Shown piece after piece: positions 12,501-24,539 of a stretch of DNA of 64,000 nt; the first letter of the stretch is position 1; the number at the start of each line of letters is the position of its first letter. The notes beneath the pieces were generated by a model. It was not told where the DNA came from, ran no database searches, and worked only from the letters and a program-made list of their open reading frames with translations. A program made the position numbers and the translations under genes. The stretch is from Rhynchospora pubera (lineage: Eukaryota; Streptophyta; Magnoliopsida; Poales; Cyperaceae), in NCBI GenBank assembly GCA_028095005.1, contig CM051460.1:71029676-71093675 (forward strand), written 5' to 3'.

Positions 12501-14349
12501 ACAAACTTTGCCCCGATGCCCAATCCGATTAGAAAACATCGTTAAGTAACCTTTCTCTATTTGCTCCTAGTAAATCCGATTTACACCCCGACACGGATGA
12601 TGGAACACGATGTCCCGCGTCGGCGAGAATGCATCAATGAACGATCATACACGTTAGAAGGGGATAGAGAGAAGGAGGGCGATTTAACTTAATCATGTTT
12701 TGTTTGGGACAATCAATTAAGTGACACTTGTATGGTGGTCATGTAAGCATACACCCATACCTAGCCTATGACAATTCATAGCAATCACAAGCAATCACAT
12801 ATAAGCATCTCATAGTTGTGGGTTTGTATGGCTCCCGCTTGCATTAGTTTCGCCACATCGTCCATGGAGCAAAACTAATCTAATCCTTGCCCTCCCACTA
12901 AATTCTATAAGGATCTAAATCCTATATAAAATAAAAGTGCAAAATACATGTGAAAACATCCTATTCCCTTCCTATCCTTAGGGGCATGCAAGCCTCACAA
13001 GTTACATCAAAAATTAATTAATGGCACCAAAGGCCGCATTACAAACATTCACACATGCATTCATTTACAACCACAAGGCATTGAGTCTTGAGCCATACTA
13101 AACCCACTATCCACCTACAAAACAAAGTTAGCACATACAAGAACTTTGTTTCCAATTAACGATTTTCAAGCATCTTTGCGTATCGTTTGCTATAAGTAAA
13201 TTCCGTGTATAAATCCTCAATTTTAAACAACCAAACTTGTTTAAATTCATTTAGAAAGTTCTTTCAACATCCCATAACAGAAAGGAGATCAAACAAGGAG
13301 TTTTCTAATTAAATTCAACTAGTTTGAATACTTAGAAAAACAGTAATTTACCAAAAAACGTAACTAATGGAATCCAACAAAAACAACAGTTTTCGGTCTC
13401 CAAAAATTCTCAAATAAATTACTTAAGCTCCTTATCAAAGTTGTGACTACCAGTAAAAAATTCAAGAAGAGATCTTAAACCATCTGGGAGAATCAAAAAA
13501 GACAAATCTCTTACAAGTGCACGAAACACCGTTATGAGATTTTCAGCTTATCCTCTCAACCATTTGGTCTGTTAGACCACCTTCTATCCAGTTTTTATAT
13601 ATACAATATACATAGAAAAACTTGTTTAGACTACAGGCTATCCATTCATGAAAAGAAAACAACCAAGTTTAGTTCAATAATATTAAGTTACAGCCTAAAC
13701 AATCAACAAATTCTGTACTGGGACAGACTGTCAATCGAAAGGTTTTAACCTAGTTGAAGGTCCAAACATCCACGAAAAATTACGAAATTAATTTTCCTGG
13801 AATCCTAACTCAAAATAGAACAACTCCATTTAAACAGAATTTTTAAAGGAGTTCTCAGTTGGTACAGTTTATTAGAACAATCGATTTGCTCAACAAACTG
13901 GATCTGACAAGATCTTCCTTTTCATACTTGAAAACCCACAAATTAATCCGAGTCATGCAACAATTTATACATGCTCAGAAAGAGCTTCAAGTCCTCTTTA
14001 TTTCTAGCCATAGAACACTGGTACTTATATTCAAAATATAAATCTTTCAAGCCATTCAAACAGGACAGTGCAAGCAAAAACTGGTTCTGCGCACTGTCGC
14101 CATTTTATTCACAGTAAATCCATACTTATTCAGAAAAATGTGAATCCAACGACAAAAGAATCACAATCCACAGATCTACAACTTTCATGTAGATGGAAAG
14201 ATCTTCCAGAGAACTTATCACATCCAAAAACGCGAAATAACACAGAAAATACCATTTCCAGACAGCAAACAAACGCATCATCTCTACTAATCCATTAATT
14301 AGCCAATTTCTCTTAATTAAGTGTTAAAATAGCTTAAGTACGACCATGT
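9546..14349. other. Non-coding interior of the inner LTR element
   Basis: About 4.8 kb between the decayed pol remains and the primer-binding site. I found no open frame above about 80 codons and no gag zinc knuckle or protease motif. Scattered CTCCCACT pieces, for example near 10150, 10240 and 12330, echo the polypurine-tract sequence and may be duplicated element ends. Positions 12370-12650 are GC-richer. Nothing else is identifiable. Confidence 0.6.
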
Positions 14350-14361
14350 GCTCTGATACCA
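14350..14361 (-). other. Primer-binding site of the inner element
   Basis: On the minus strand this reads TGGTATCAGAGC, complementary to the 3' end of initiator methionine tRNA. This is the standard minus-strand primer of plant Copia elements. It starts one base inside the 5' LTR. Confidence 0.93.
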
Positions 14362-14362
14362 C

Positions 14363-16127
14363 TGTTAGAAAGTGTGCTAATTTTCATTTTTATGCTAATT
14401 ACCAATTAATTAACCAAGCAAACATAGCACACACAAGATCTAGTACACAAGCTATTCAAACACACGAGAAAAAGGATTGGAAGTATACCTCTCTTGGTAT
14501 CGCAATCAAGAGGCTCGTTCCAATGCGTTGGTGTCGGTGGCGTGCTCTCCAAGAACCTCCACGCCGTGCTCCTCGAGTCCACTAAGGAATTAACCACCTT
14601 CTCTAATCAATTATGCTAGTAATTGAGAGAATTGTGCCTAATTCCAAAGCTTTCCCTTTCTATTTAATTCTCCAATTAATTTAGTGGAAAAGCTTGCTCA
14701 ACACATGAGCTAGGTGGTGTGTGGAAGAGAGAAAGAGGAATAGAAAATTCTGAAATTTTCTTTTCTTCCTTGTGAGGTGCGGCCAAAGAGAGAAGGAGAG
14801 AGAGAGGTGTGTGGAGGCTAGGGGTTTGCTCCCAAAGAACACCCCTTTATATAGGCCACTCAACCTAGCTCTCATCCAACATTACATGGACAAAAATACC
14901 CCTTGCCCTAGCCGCACCTACCTACCCCATTTATGGGTTGGGCCTCAAGTTAAGTTGAGCCCAATACTCTTCCATTTAAATGCACATTCCATTGGACATT
15001 AAATTAACCAATTAATTTAAAGCCCAATTAGCTCAAATAATTAAATGTGTTGATTATAATTAATTATTAACTATTTAATAATTAATATGGAATTAGTCAA
15101 TGCATTAAATTATTTCTATATGATCTATTTGACTTAATTAATCATAACGGTCCATAACGGCATACGATTAATTAATCAACTTATCATATTTTGCAAAACC
15201 AATTGTTGCAAATAAATAATTAATGCACGTGTGGTTAAACACCTTATTATGTGTGACCCTTTGAGGATTTATGCTATGTTGGACATGGAATTAAATCGCT
15301 ATTTAATTCCAATAATCATAAGCGGTATCTAGCAACACGTTATGATTCCCAATTCACATAAATAGTGTACTGTTACAATATTTCAATCCTGCATAAGAGA
15401 ATAATTAGTTTCTCTATTTTGATTCTTATGTCTCACGATATCATCGTATAATCCAAGATAGGAATGTGTCATTCTTGCAGATTATACGTTTCTTGATCTA
15501 GAGATAATTGTATAAAGTTGCATGCAAACAATCTATCTCCATCAAGGGGCCCAAACAGATATCGTCACTCACTAAGTGAATTAATGAGGGACATACGGTT
15601 TTCTTGATGATTAACTTTTCCCCGCACAATTCAAGAGAACATAAATAAAGTCCGTATAGCAGCCCTTATCGGGAATCAGCGGTAGACAGTATTTATTGAA
15701 CCTATCCTCATGTGGAAAAGATAAACATCTCAAACTTAGAACCAAAATCACAACGAAATAAACAATGACACATAACACAATCCATATGTTTATTTCGATG
15801 GGTCAAGTCCTGTGCTATGTTCCATAACATACACATATGCAACTAAGTTGGTAACTCTTTACCTATGATTAGTAGAACTTAATCATCACTTAACTTGCAT
15901 ACTAATCTTTTATGATAATTAATGTTCCTTGTTAATTATCAAGATTATGGACCGTTTAGATTTATTATTGTCATTCTAAAGAATGATCAACAGAGATCTA
16001 CAATTCAGATCCTCAACCTGAATGATCTGTCAATAATAAACCTAGGAACAGATGATAAAATATCATCCAAAACATAAACTAATAATTAAGTCATTAAATT
16101 ATTGACTTCTAGGACATAACTCTAACA
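14363..16127 (-). repeat. 5' LTR of the inner element
   Basis: This is the partner of 6454-8218. Transcription would run leftwards from here. The TATA box CTATATAAAG lies at 14845-14854 on the minus strand. U3 would therefore be roughly 1.25-1.3 kb, and R plus U5 roughly 0.45 kb. Confidence 0.94.
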
Positions 16128-16132
16128 CACCC

Positions 16133-17937
16133 CGCATAGAGAATTGATGAATAATACCACTTTCTTGAAGAAACAAAGCAAATGGACCTGGACTTTGACC
16201 CAAGTCAGTGTGCCTACCATAATACTCACCGCCTCTATCTGATCGCACTACTTTAATTTTAAGATTATGCTGATTTTCAACTTCAGCCTTAAAAATCTTA
16301 AATTTGTCTAATGCCTCAGATTTTTCAGAAATTAAGAACACATAAGCATAGCGTGAGTAATCATCAATAAAAGTAATCAATGATTTGTGTCCGTTGAGAC
16401 TCGGAGTTGGAAAAGGACCGCATATATCGGTGTGAATTAATTCCAATAGTCCCCCACTTCGAGTGGCTCATTTCTTATTTCCCTTAACAAATTTTCCCTT
16501 AACACATTCAACACAATTTTCAAAATCAGAAAAATCTAATGTTGGGAGAATTTCATTTTTAATGAGACGTTGCATTCTATCTCTTGAAATATGACCCAAT
16601 CTGCGATGCCATAATTTGGAAGAATATCCAACATCACGATTTCTCTTTGTGCCACGTTTATGATCAACACAATTAACATTCAGGGATAATAAAGAATCAG
16701 AAAAGGAAGAATCCAAACATAATTTATATAGATTGTCACATAATAATCCAGAACCAACAAACTTAGAGTTATGATATAGTCTCAACTCATTATTTCCAAA
16801 CTGAAACATAAAACCACACTCATCAAGTCTAGAAACAGAAATTAAATTCCTAATCACACTAGGAATATAAACTACATCATGCAAATAGAGAATAAAGCCA
16901 CTCTTCAAGACTAAACGAAGAGTTCCTACGGCCTCCACTTCAGTCTCTAATCCATTGGCTACTTTAAGCTTCCTTTTTCCCTTTTCCAGCATCCTCACGG
17001 AAAGGAATCCCTGCAATGAGTTCGTAATGTGCACAGAGGCACCAGTGTCAACCCACCACGTATTTAAGGGAACATCAATTAAAAGAGACTCACAAATCAT
17101 ACAATTAAAATCATTACCCTTCTTGGCAAGCCACGCTCTGAACTTGGTACACTCCTTCCTTACGTGTCCAGGTTTCTTGCAGTGATTGCACTTAAAAACA
17201 CGTTTTGTACCAGATGTACTTGCTTTGTTAACACCAAGACCAGCATCATTCTTATTCTTTCCTTTACCATTGTTGTTTTTCTGTTTTGGACTTTCAATGG
17301 CAGCATGTGCAAAGTCAGGTTTTTCAGTCTTAAGCCTTTCTTCTTCTTCAACACACATGGCAATCAATTCGCTCATTTTCCACTTCTCTTTCTGCGTGTT
17401 GTAATTGATCTTGAAAGGACCAAACTGAGCAGGAAGAGAAGTCATAATGAAATGAACCAAAAATCCCTCAGAAATTGCCATGTCCATGCCATTTAATTTT
17501 GCGGCCATATCATTCATCATCATGATATGTTCACGTACACCGCTAGTCCCATTATACTTGGTAGTGAGCATTTTCATTATGAGAGCACTTGCATTAGCCT
17601 TTGATGTACTCTTAAACTGCTCCTCAACAGAGGCTAAAAATTCTTTAGCAGTAAAAAGTTCACCAGCAATATTCTTTTCAGGAATGCATCCCCGAATAGC
17701 CAAAGAAATAGTGCTTTTGATAATCATGAGAGACATGCGATTAGAACGCTCCCATTTTGCATAAGCAGTTTTTTCTTCATCTGCAGCATCATCCTTTGGT
17801 TTTTCAGGTTTATCCAAACGTAATGCTTGGTCTATTTCAAGAACACCAAGACCAATCTCAATTTGCTCTTTCCAAGTTGAAAAATTAGTTCCATTCAATG
17901 GTGTTATTCCAGTGATTTGATTACTAATATTGCTCAA
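16133..17937 (-). pseudogene. Copia gag, protease and N-terminal integrase of the outer element
   Basis: This is the 5' part of the outer polyprotein. Residues 1-245 are a Copia gag. Residues 250-263 are a CCHC zinc knuckle with C-X2-C-X4-H-X4-C spacing. The aspartic protease site WWVDTGASVH is near residue 297. The GAG-pre-integrase motif LWHRRLGH follows, and then integrase with HTDICGPF and SDRGGEYY blocks. Two defects are visible: the first codon of the frame is TTG where a start codon is expected, with no in-frame ATG before residue 68, and TGA at 16468-16470 interrupts the frame just before the integrase core. Both sides of that stop read in the same frame. The gene is then cut at 16133 by the inner element. 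In a working element the products would form the virus-like particle and insert the DNA copy. Confidence 0.92.
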
Positions 17938-19151
17938 TGCTGCAAATTCATGACAAATAAAATGCTTACTATTAACTAAAATCCACAGACATATAAAATT
18001 AAATAAATTAGATCAACTATAATTAGGGGACTAATAATTAACTTATCTGAAATAATAAAACGCCAATTAATATTTCAGGTTTAATAGTTGATCCACTAAA
18101 ATCAATTCATATCACCGTTGGGCAGAAATAAATTGAAAACATAAGATGAAATTCATTTAATAAATTATATTTGACAATTAAAGTTGGTAAAATTGACATT
18201 TATAATTTATTAAATGTAAACATAAGTAATACAATAGACATAATGTAAAACATAGTTCCTTTTAATAAAATGGTAGTTACAATTAAAGTTTGTCAAATTG
18301 ATAACGACCATATATTAAAAGTAGATTCATATGAAAATAAATTATATATAACATAGTACCGTTGGGTTACTTGGTATATATAATATAAAAATCATATACT
18401 TAATAAAATTATGACATATATAATAAACTCATGTACGGGTAAAAGAAAATATATCATAAATAATGATTTAAACACTTTATAAATCATACACGTTATTTTT
18501 TATGATAAATTACTCTATGTGATAAAGTAAATTCCACATGTGATAACAGTAAATACCCTTTCTTAAATAACAACAAAAAAGATATAATAATCTTGCCTAA
18601 TTTTGGCACCAAAAGGTGCGTACATTATTACCTTCTTTTCTTAATTAATTAACTTCAGGAACCAAATACAGAAGCGCTGGGTCTAAAATTGTTCAGATTC
18701 TATACAATTTGGAAATATAAGCGGTGATCCTCATTAGTTATGGGCCCTGAAATATAAGCGGTTGTCGAAAATAAAGTTGAGGATAGGGTTAGGACAAGAA
18801 AAATGTTATACACCTTTGTATTCAATCCAAAACAATAAAAAAAAATTTCTAGCGCACTTGCCATATACCTTTCTCTCTTTATGCGTACTACATGGTGAAA
18901 GCAAGAATTCATATCTCCCAAAACGCACAAAGAGAAATAAATATGTAAAAAATTCTGTATTTTGTATTTTCCAGAAAAATTAATTCTGTAAAAAAATAAT
19001 ACTGTATATTCTAGAAAAATTATTTCTGTGAAAATCCATCAAATACATATTCAGAAATTACCATTAATTAATGATTGAAGTACGAAAATATCATTAAATT
19101 TCAGTAAGTAAATCAAGATTTTTGTAGTAATTTTATATGAAATTACGTACC
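17938..19151 (-). other. Long AT-rich leader of the outer Copia element
   Basis: About 1.2 kb separates the primer-binding site from gag. It is very AT-rich, has no long reading frame and contains only short repeats, such as AAATATAAGCGGT at about 18714 and 18751. Most Copia leaders are far shorter. It may hold packaging or regulatory sequence, or a captured fragment; I see nothing that decides this. Confidence 0.6.
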
Positions 19152-19163
19152 GCTCCGATGCCA
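19152..19163 (-). other. Variant primer-binding site of the outer Copia element
   Basis: On the minus strand this reads TGGCATCGGAGC, two transitions away from the initiator methionine tRNA site TGGTATCAGAGC. It starts two bases inside the 5' LTR. The changes could be decay, or use of a slightly different tRNA end. Confidence 0.8.
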
Positions 19164-19165
19164 AA

Positions 19166-19601
19166 TGTTAGATAATTGAAATATTAATTCGTAATAATAC
19201 TTCTGAAATTACTTAATAAGGATCACGTAATTCATATAAAATTAAATAAATTCATAAGTTAAAACTTACAATTTTGTAGATAAGACATCTTGATGCGGAA
19301 ATTTGATCTTCTCCAATTTCCCTTAGTCCAAAATGATGGCAGAAAATAATGGCGTTTTTCTGAAATTTTGGTTTTCTTTTGTTGGGAGAAAAAATATGGG
19401 AAAAGGTGCCACTTTTTTTATAAAATTTCAGAATAATGACTAAGGTAATTGAAAGGATCAAATTCTGAATAAATCTGGTCCATTGATTTTCCATCAAAAT
19501 CAATGCACCCTTTAATTATATTTCATAAATGAACTTGGTTCATATTTAATAATATAGGCCACATTAAATTATAATTAATATTAATAATATTAATTATAAC
19601 A
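19166..19601 (-). repeat. 5' LTR of the outer Copia element
   Basis: This 436-bp LTR pairs with 3467-3901. The second AAGCA target duplication follows at 19602-19606. Confidence 0.95.
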
Positions 19602-19606
19602 AAGCA

Positions 19607-22600
19607 AACCGGAGAGGGATAGCAGTGGATAATTACTGTTATTCCAACCAAACCGGTCCTGATTTGGTAACAATGTGTTATTTTCTTTGCTGTATGAACT
19701 TAAGTTGGCGTTGTTATCTTGCCATCAGCTAATAATTTCACCTGCTTGTGCATGTAGCTATACTCCAATGTTCAACAAATGGGTGTTAAATTAGTGAAAT
19801 AAATATTATTTTACAATCGTTCTAGAAATTAAGATTGACGTAAGTACGAATTTGGGTCACTGTCGTCGTGTTAGACAATTTCTTCTATCTAGAGAAGCGA
19901 AGGTTCAATGTATATATAATGCAAAGAAAATAATCAAGGCCCCTAGTCAGATAATATTAGGATTTTCGAAAAGTAGTAAACACTAATAGGTGGGCTACGT
20001 TATGGATTAGTATTTTATAGCTTTAGTCATATCATTTATTTACAGTTTGGTGCGTGTCAATTTGCTTGACAAGCCACTTGACTTTGTTGTGCTATACTTG
20101 CGCTTGGCATTCATGTCATATTTTTCTTGACATGAAGACGGTACAGGGGAGAGGAGTATGACATTTCTTAGAACATGTCATGCCACATATTGTGCTAATT
20201 AATGTATCAAATATGTATCATGCTAAATTGCTAATTAAGCATTGTGTTAATTAGATATGTTACGAGGTTTTTACGTATTTTTAGACATAGTTGACGTTTG
20301 TTTTTTTTTGAATTATCAACTATAATGTCATGTCATTTTTTTTATACCGGTTTTTTTAAAAATAGATGTTAATGAGGCGGTACTAAAACTCTTTTTTGGT
20401 GTAGTGGCACATGGACAAAATGTGCTTGACACATATTGTTAATCTAAGTGTAACAATGTTCCTAAAACACGTACGTACTGTACAAACACGTCGCTTGCAT
20501 GTTTTGTTTTTAATTTTATTTTATTTTTTCATTCCCTAGAAGCACTGAACCACAGGATATATGGTTCGCTAGCAGCAATTTTTTACGCATTACTTGGTAG
20601 CATCTACCAAGCATTTACTCTAAATCTTTTTTTTTTTTGTATTTTTACACATCTATTATATTATATACCTAAAATTTGTACATTGTTATTATGGTCATGA
20701 TGTCTATAATAACGAATTCAAACTGCTTTAATTTTTTCTTGAGCAGATTCAAAGAGATGTATATTTTAACAATAGTTTCTTATGGAATTTGAGATATGAA
20801 TTTTAGATTATTATATTTTAGAAAACAGGACTAAAAAAAATTGTCTCTAAAAAACATAGAATTATAAAAATCTTTATTTTATTTTTGCAATATTTATTGC
20901 TTCAATAAATTACTGTCTTATGCCCCTCTTGCTTCAACCCTGATAAATTTTGCTATCGGTTCACTCGAGCACTAGCGTCAAATCTGAAATTAATTTTTTA
21001 GCTGATAATCAGAGAATTTTAGTAGCTTATGAGATTGATTGTACTAATTTGATGAGTTGAACGGTTCATTGAACCGAAGAATAATTCATTAACTTGATTG
21101 GAGCATATCTAATAATAATTGAAAGGGATTCAGAAAGCATACAAAAGGACTAATTACATCAGGACCAAAATAAGACTTCCCTTCGCTTCTTATCGTGGGT
21201 TGAAGCCTGAAGGAGCACGTAAAGATTCTGCGGTGCGCGCTGTTTTCCTTCAAGACAAATTAACAAATAAACAAGCAATTGAAGATCACTAGATGCTTTC
21301 TTTCTTAACAATTGACAGCATTACTTCGTTTGATGTAAGTCGGTTGGAGTTTAGTTTTTATTTTCTTATCAATTAAAAAAATGTATATTTATCTGGAAAA
21401 AAAGATATACATTTTGTTGATGCTTCAAGTTTCTTTCTTAAAACCATTTTAATATTTCTAACACTACAAGAAAGATGACATTTACATAGAATTTTATAGC
21501 TAGATTTTTTTATTTATGTTGGATATTATTCGATTGTAAGAAATAAAAAAAATCTAGCAATAAAGATTAAGGCAACCGGAAAAATATAACATTAAGGCCG
21601 GATTGTTATAAGGTTATAGTTGTGTACCTGTGTTGACATTTACAATGTTTTGGATAACATAGAGGAAATAGATAGATGAGAGATAATTTGGATGGTCAAA
21701 AGAAAATCATCTGTTTGAATTCATTAAAACAGTTTGGATAGCATAATAATGAAAATTATTTTCTTTCAATCAGATGATTAATCTCTCCCCTTTGTACATT
21801 GTTATTATGGTCATGATGTCTATAATACATCTGAAAGTATTATGGTCATTATTTAATATCTATACTTTCAGATGATTAATCAAAAGAAAATAAATTTTAT
21901 TTTCATTATTTTCTCTGCATGAATGGTCCCATCAATTAAACATAAAATAGAACAAAAATTTCAGAGAAATAGCAAAAATTATTTTCCTTCATTCTCCTCC
22001 AATTAGCGAGGAGAAAAATTTTAGAGAGAAACACTTATGCTCATTAAAAATCTTTTCTAGTAATTTTCTTCCATCCAAACGGGAAAAACATTTAATTACT
22101 AAATTCATTCTCTTTCGATCTCTTTAATTTTTTTTCTATCCAAACATTGTGTTAAATAGAGAGAAAGGAAATTGAAATTTGAGGGGGAAAGAAAAAAAAT
22201 CTCAATTCGATCGCCTATTTATTTGCTTAGCTAATATTTATTATTATGTGGTTGTTAGGACTTCGGAGACACTAAAGAGGTAAAAACCATTTAATTGGTT
22301 TCTTCTCGGGCAAAAGTTCTGTACATACTAGGAAATGCCGAATCATTAAAATAGACCGAGATTTAAAACAAAAATCGAATTTTTAAAGAAGAATCAAAGA
22401 GCGCAACTCAATTGGCAATGGGATTTACTATAATGATGATGTTATGTCCAGATTCTGACCTTTTATTAAGCTTTGACCTTCTTTTATTCTTTAGATGTTT
22501 ATCCTCTTTTGGTTGAAATATTTCTGATGTGTTTTTTTTTTTTTAACAATTTAAAGTTGGAAGAATTCAGGGGGGAAAAAGAAGAATTCCGCAAAAGAAA

Positions 22601-24115
22601 GAATCCGATGTGTCTATTTCAAAACAGTACCATGACATAACCGATATTCTATTGCGGTTCCCCTGTTGTAGATTCTGTAGCTTGTAAAAAAAAACTTCCA
22701 CAACGAACAAAGGAAAAAGGGCATAATTACTTAAGTGAAAGCATCACATTTTGAAGTGTATCAATCAAGTAGGTGTCAACCGAAGGGTTATTTACTTATT
22801 TTTTCCCCGTGTCTTGATTCGCATATTAATTCATAAATATAATATTTTGAATCCGGAAAAAAATGATGTATGAATTGTCAATAATTACGTTTGGATTATC
22901 CCAATCCAAATGAAAACAAATGCTATTAAAACAAATGCTATTAACATTTTGTTTTCAAGGAGGCCGTAAAATATCAAAATTTCTATTTATACATTTCTTA
23001 TTTCTCCTTTTATATTTTTATTGGAATGCTGTTATATTACACATGATTCTTATCAATTATGAATATTAACTTTAAGTAATACATGAAGGTGAAGGTATAT
23101 TGTCATTTTAATATTTCAAACTTTATTTTTATTTTAAATATTACATTTTATTTCTATATATGCATATTAGTTTGTAAATTTTATTAATTATTAGTTTTTA
23201 TATCCATATTCAAATATGTATCCCTTGATTTTTCGTTCTTTACGTGTCGTTTAGACATATTCGGTATTGATTTTTCACATACAAGGATAAATAGCAACTT
23301 GCTTTATTTCAAAGAAGAGCAACGAATTAGTTTATTCGGAAGATTCCGCAAGCATAATCACATTCACACAAAGAAAACAAAAAGGTAAATCCAGGCTTGT
23401 AGTTTTTCTTTTTTTTATTGAATCATAATAGGACTTTCAGTTTGATACATGATTCAGATATTGTTACAATTTCAACCTTTTTCACATATGTAGTTTTTTT
23501 TTTTTTTTGTAATTATAGTGTCACTCAAACTTTTCGATACATTCATTTTATAGTTTATATTTCAAACTAAAAATTTTATAAATAAATGCATTTCTTGGTA
23601 TATAAATAGAATGGATAAAAAAAACTTTAATAGGTTTTTGTTTCAAATTTAGTACAAGCTGAAAATTAATAGATCATAATCTTCAAAAAGAAAATTAATT
23701 GATCATATGCGGAGTGGTTTGAAAAAAATAATTACAGAGTTTTTTTTTGTTCCTGATAACTTGATAAGTAACCAAAGAATTTTAATCAATGCCCAATTCA
23801 ATATCCAATAAAATATAAGTTTTTTTTGCTGTTTTATTTTTTTATTTTGAAAATTATTATTTTTCCATTTACAGTTATTATCAAACATGGTTGTCGATAC
23901 ATCCTTAAAAATTATGCACCTATTGCACATAATTTTTAAGTATTATCGTTCAAGTTTTGACAGATGACTCAACAATTAAAACACAAATTTAGTGCAACTT
24001 CAAGAAAATTGGTAATTACAATGTTGTTTAAGAGAGATATAATGAAAACTCGATGAGAACGAAATAGAATACATATCGAAGAATAGCATGACAAAATCTG
24101 ACCAGGAATTAAATA
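19607..24115. other. Gene-free AT-rich region
   Basis: I see no gene. A phrase of about 37 bp (TGTACATTGTTATTATGGTC and following) occurs at both about 20675 and 21795. Positions 21645-22155 have weakly matching inward ends (ACAATGTTTTGGATA against TATCCAAACATTGT), possibly an old MITE without a clear target duplication. Homopolymer runs are common. A CACTA-type terminus at 21462 is listed separately. Confidence 0.5.
21462..21550 (+). mobile_element. CACTA-type (En/Spm) transposon terminus
   Basis: The sequence starts CACTACAAGAAAGATGAC, close to the conserved CACTACAAGAAAA end of plant CACTA elements. The next 70 bp resemble the sequence following CACTATAAAAAAGATGAC at 54750, including ACATAGA and TTTTTTATTTATGTT blocks in the same order. 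No opposite end or transposase was found nearby, so this is a solo or decayed end. Confidence 0.5.
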
Positions 24116-24124
24116 ATAAAAAAA

Positions 24125-24529
24125 GAGATGGGCTAAAATCAGCCACGACTGACGGATGCACCCGTCAGCTACGACCGAATCTCAATTTTCAAGATTCTAA
24201 CGGTCGATCCGAACCGTTCAATGCTTTCTCCATATTAAAATCTCATTGGAGACCAAATTTAATATTTTTCTAATTTTATTTACTATTTTTTTTTAGATTT
24301 TTAAAAATCATAGTTATTGAAGGGTCCAGAATTGTTTAGATTAAGAATTTTGTAAAATATCAAACAAATACTAAAAAATTTCAGAAAAATGTAAAATTTG
24401 GTCTCCAATGAGATTTCAATATGGAGAACACATTGAACGGTTCAGATCAACCGTTAGAATCTCGAAAATTAAGATTTCATCGTAGCTGACGATTGCATTC
24501 GTCAGTCGTGGCTGATTTTAGCCCATCTC
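24125..24529. mobile_element. Palindromic MITE, Mutator-like
   Basis: This 405-bp element has long inverted arms starting GAGATGGGCTAAAATCAGCC and ending with the reverse complement. Much of its length folds back, including the ACCAAATTT and TCCATATT blocks. The 9-bp sequence ATAAAAAAA flanks both sides (24116-24124, 24530-24538). This fits a Mutator-type target duplication, though it is low-complexity sequence. No coding capacity. Its central part resembles the MITEs at 27651 and 53003. Confidence 0.85.
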
Positions 24530-24539
24530 ATAAAAAAAA

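Larger units (their letters stand above)
6454..16127 (-). mobile_element. Young, coding-dead LTR retrotransposon nested in the Copia element
   Basis: This 9,674-bp element has two 1,765-bp LTRs that begin TGTTAGAAAGTG and end ACTCTAACA on the plus strand. The target duplication CACCC is present at 6449-6453 and 16128-16132. A perfect tRNA-iMet-type primer site (14350-14361) and a polypurine tract at 8219-8232 show minus-strand orientation. By eye the LTRs differ only at 6597 (C) against 14506 (T), so the insertion is recent. The 6.1-kb interior has no long reading frame, only decayed Copia reverse transcriptase and RNase H traces. It must therefore have been mobilised by proteins from another element, as in LARD-type non-autonomous retrotransposons. 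Confidence 0.94.
3467..19601 (-). mobile_element. Ty1/Copia LTR retrotransposon, interrupted by a second LTR element
   Basis: The element lies on the minus strand, with its 5' LTR at 19166-19601 and 3' LTR at 3467-3901. Both LTRs start TG and end CA, and the 5-bp duplication AAGCA flanks the element at 3462-3466 and 19602-19606. Gag, protease, integrase, reverse transcriptase and RNase H occur in that order, which is the Copia arrangement. Without the inserted element and one copy of its target duplication, the length is about 6.46 kb. The LTRs differ by six substitutions and one indel in about 435 bp. The element is defective: the gag-pol frame starts at TTG rather than ATG, it has an in-frame TGA at 16468-16470, and the inner element splits the integrase at 6454-16127. 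Confidence 0.95.

Noticed and set aside
21645..22156. MITE with ACAATGTTTTGGATA ends
   Set aside because: Inverted match is short and imperfect, and no target duplication could be identified.
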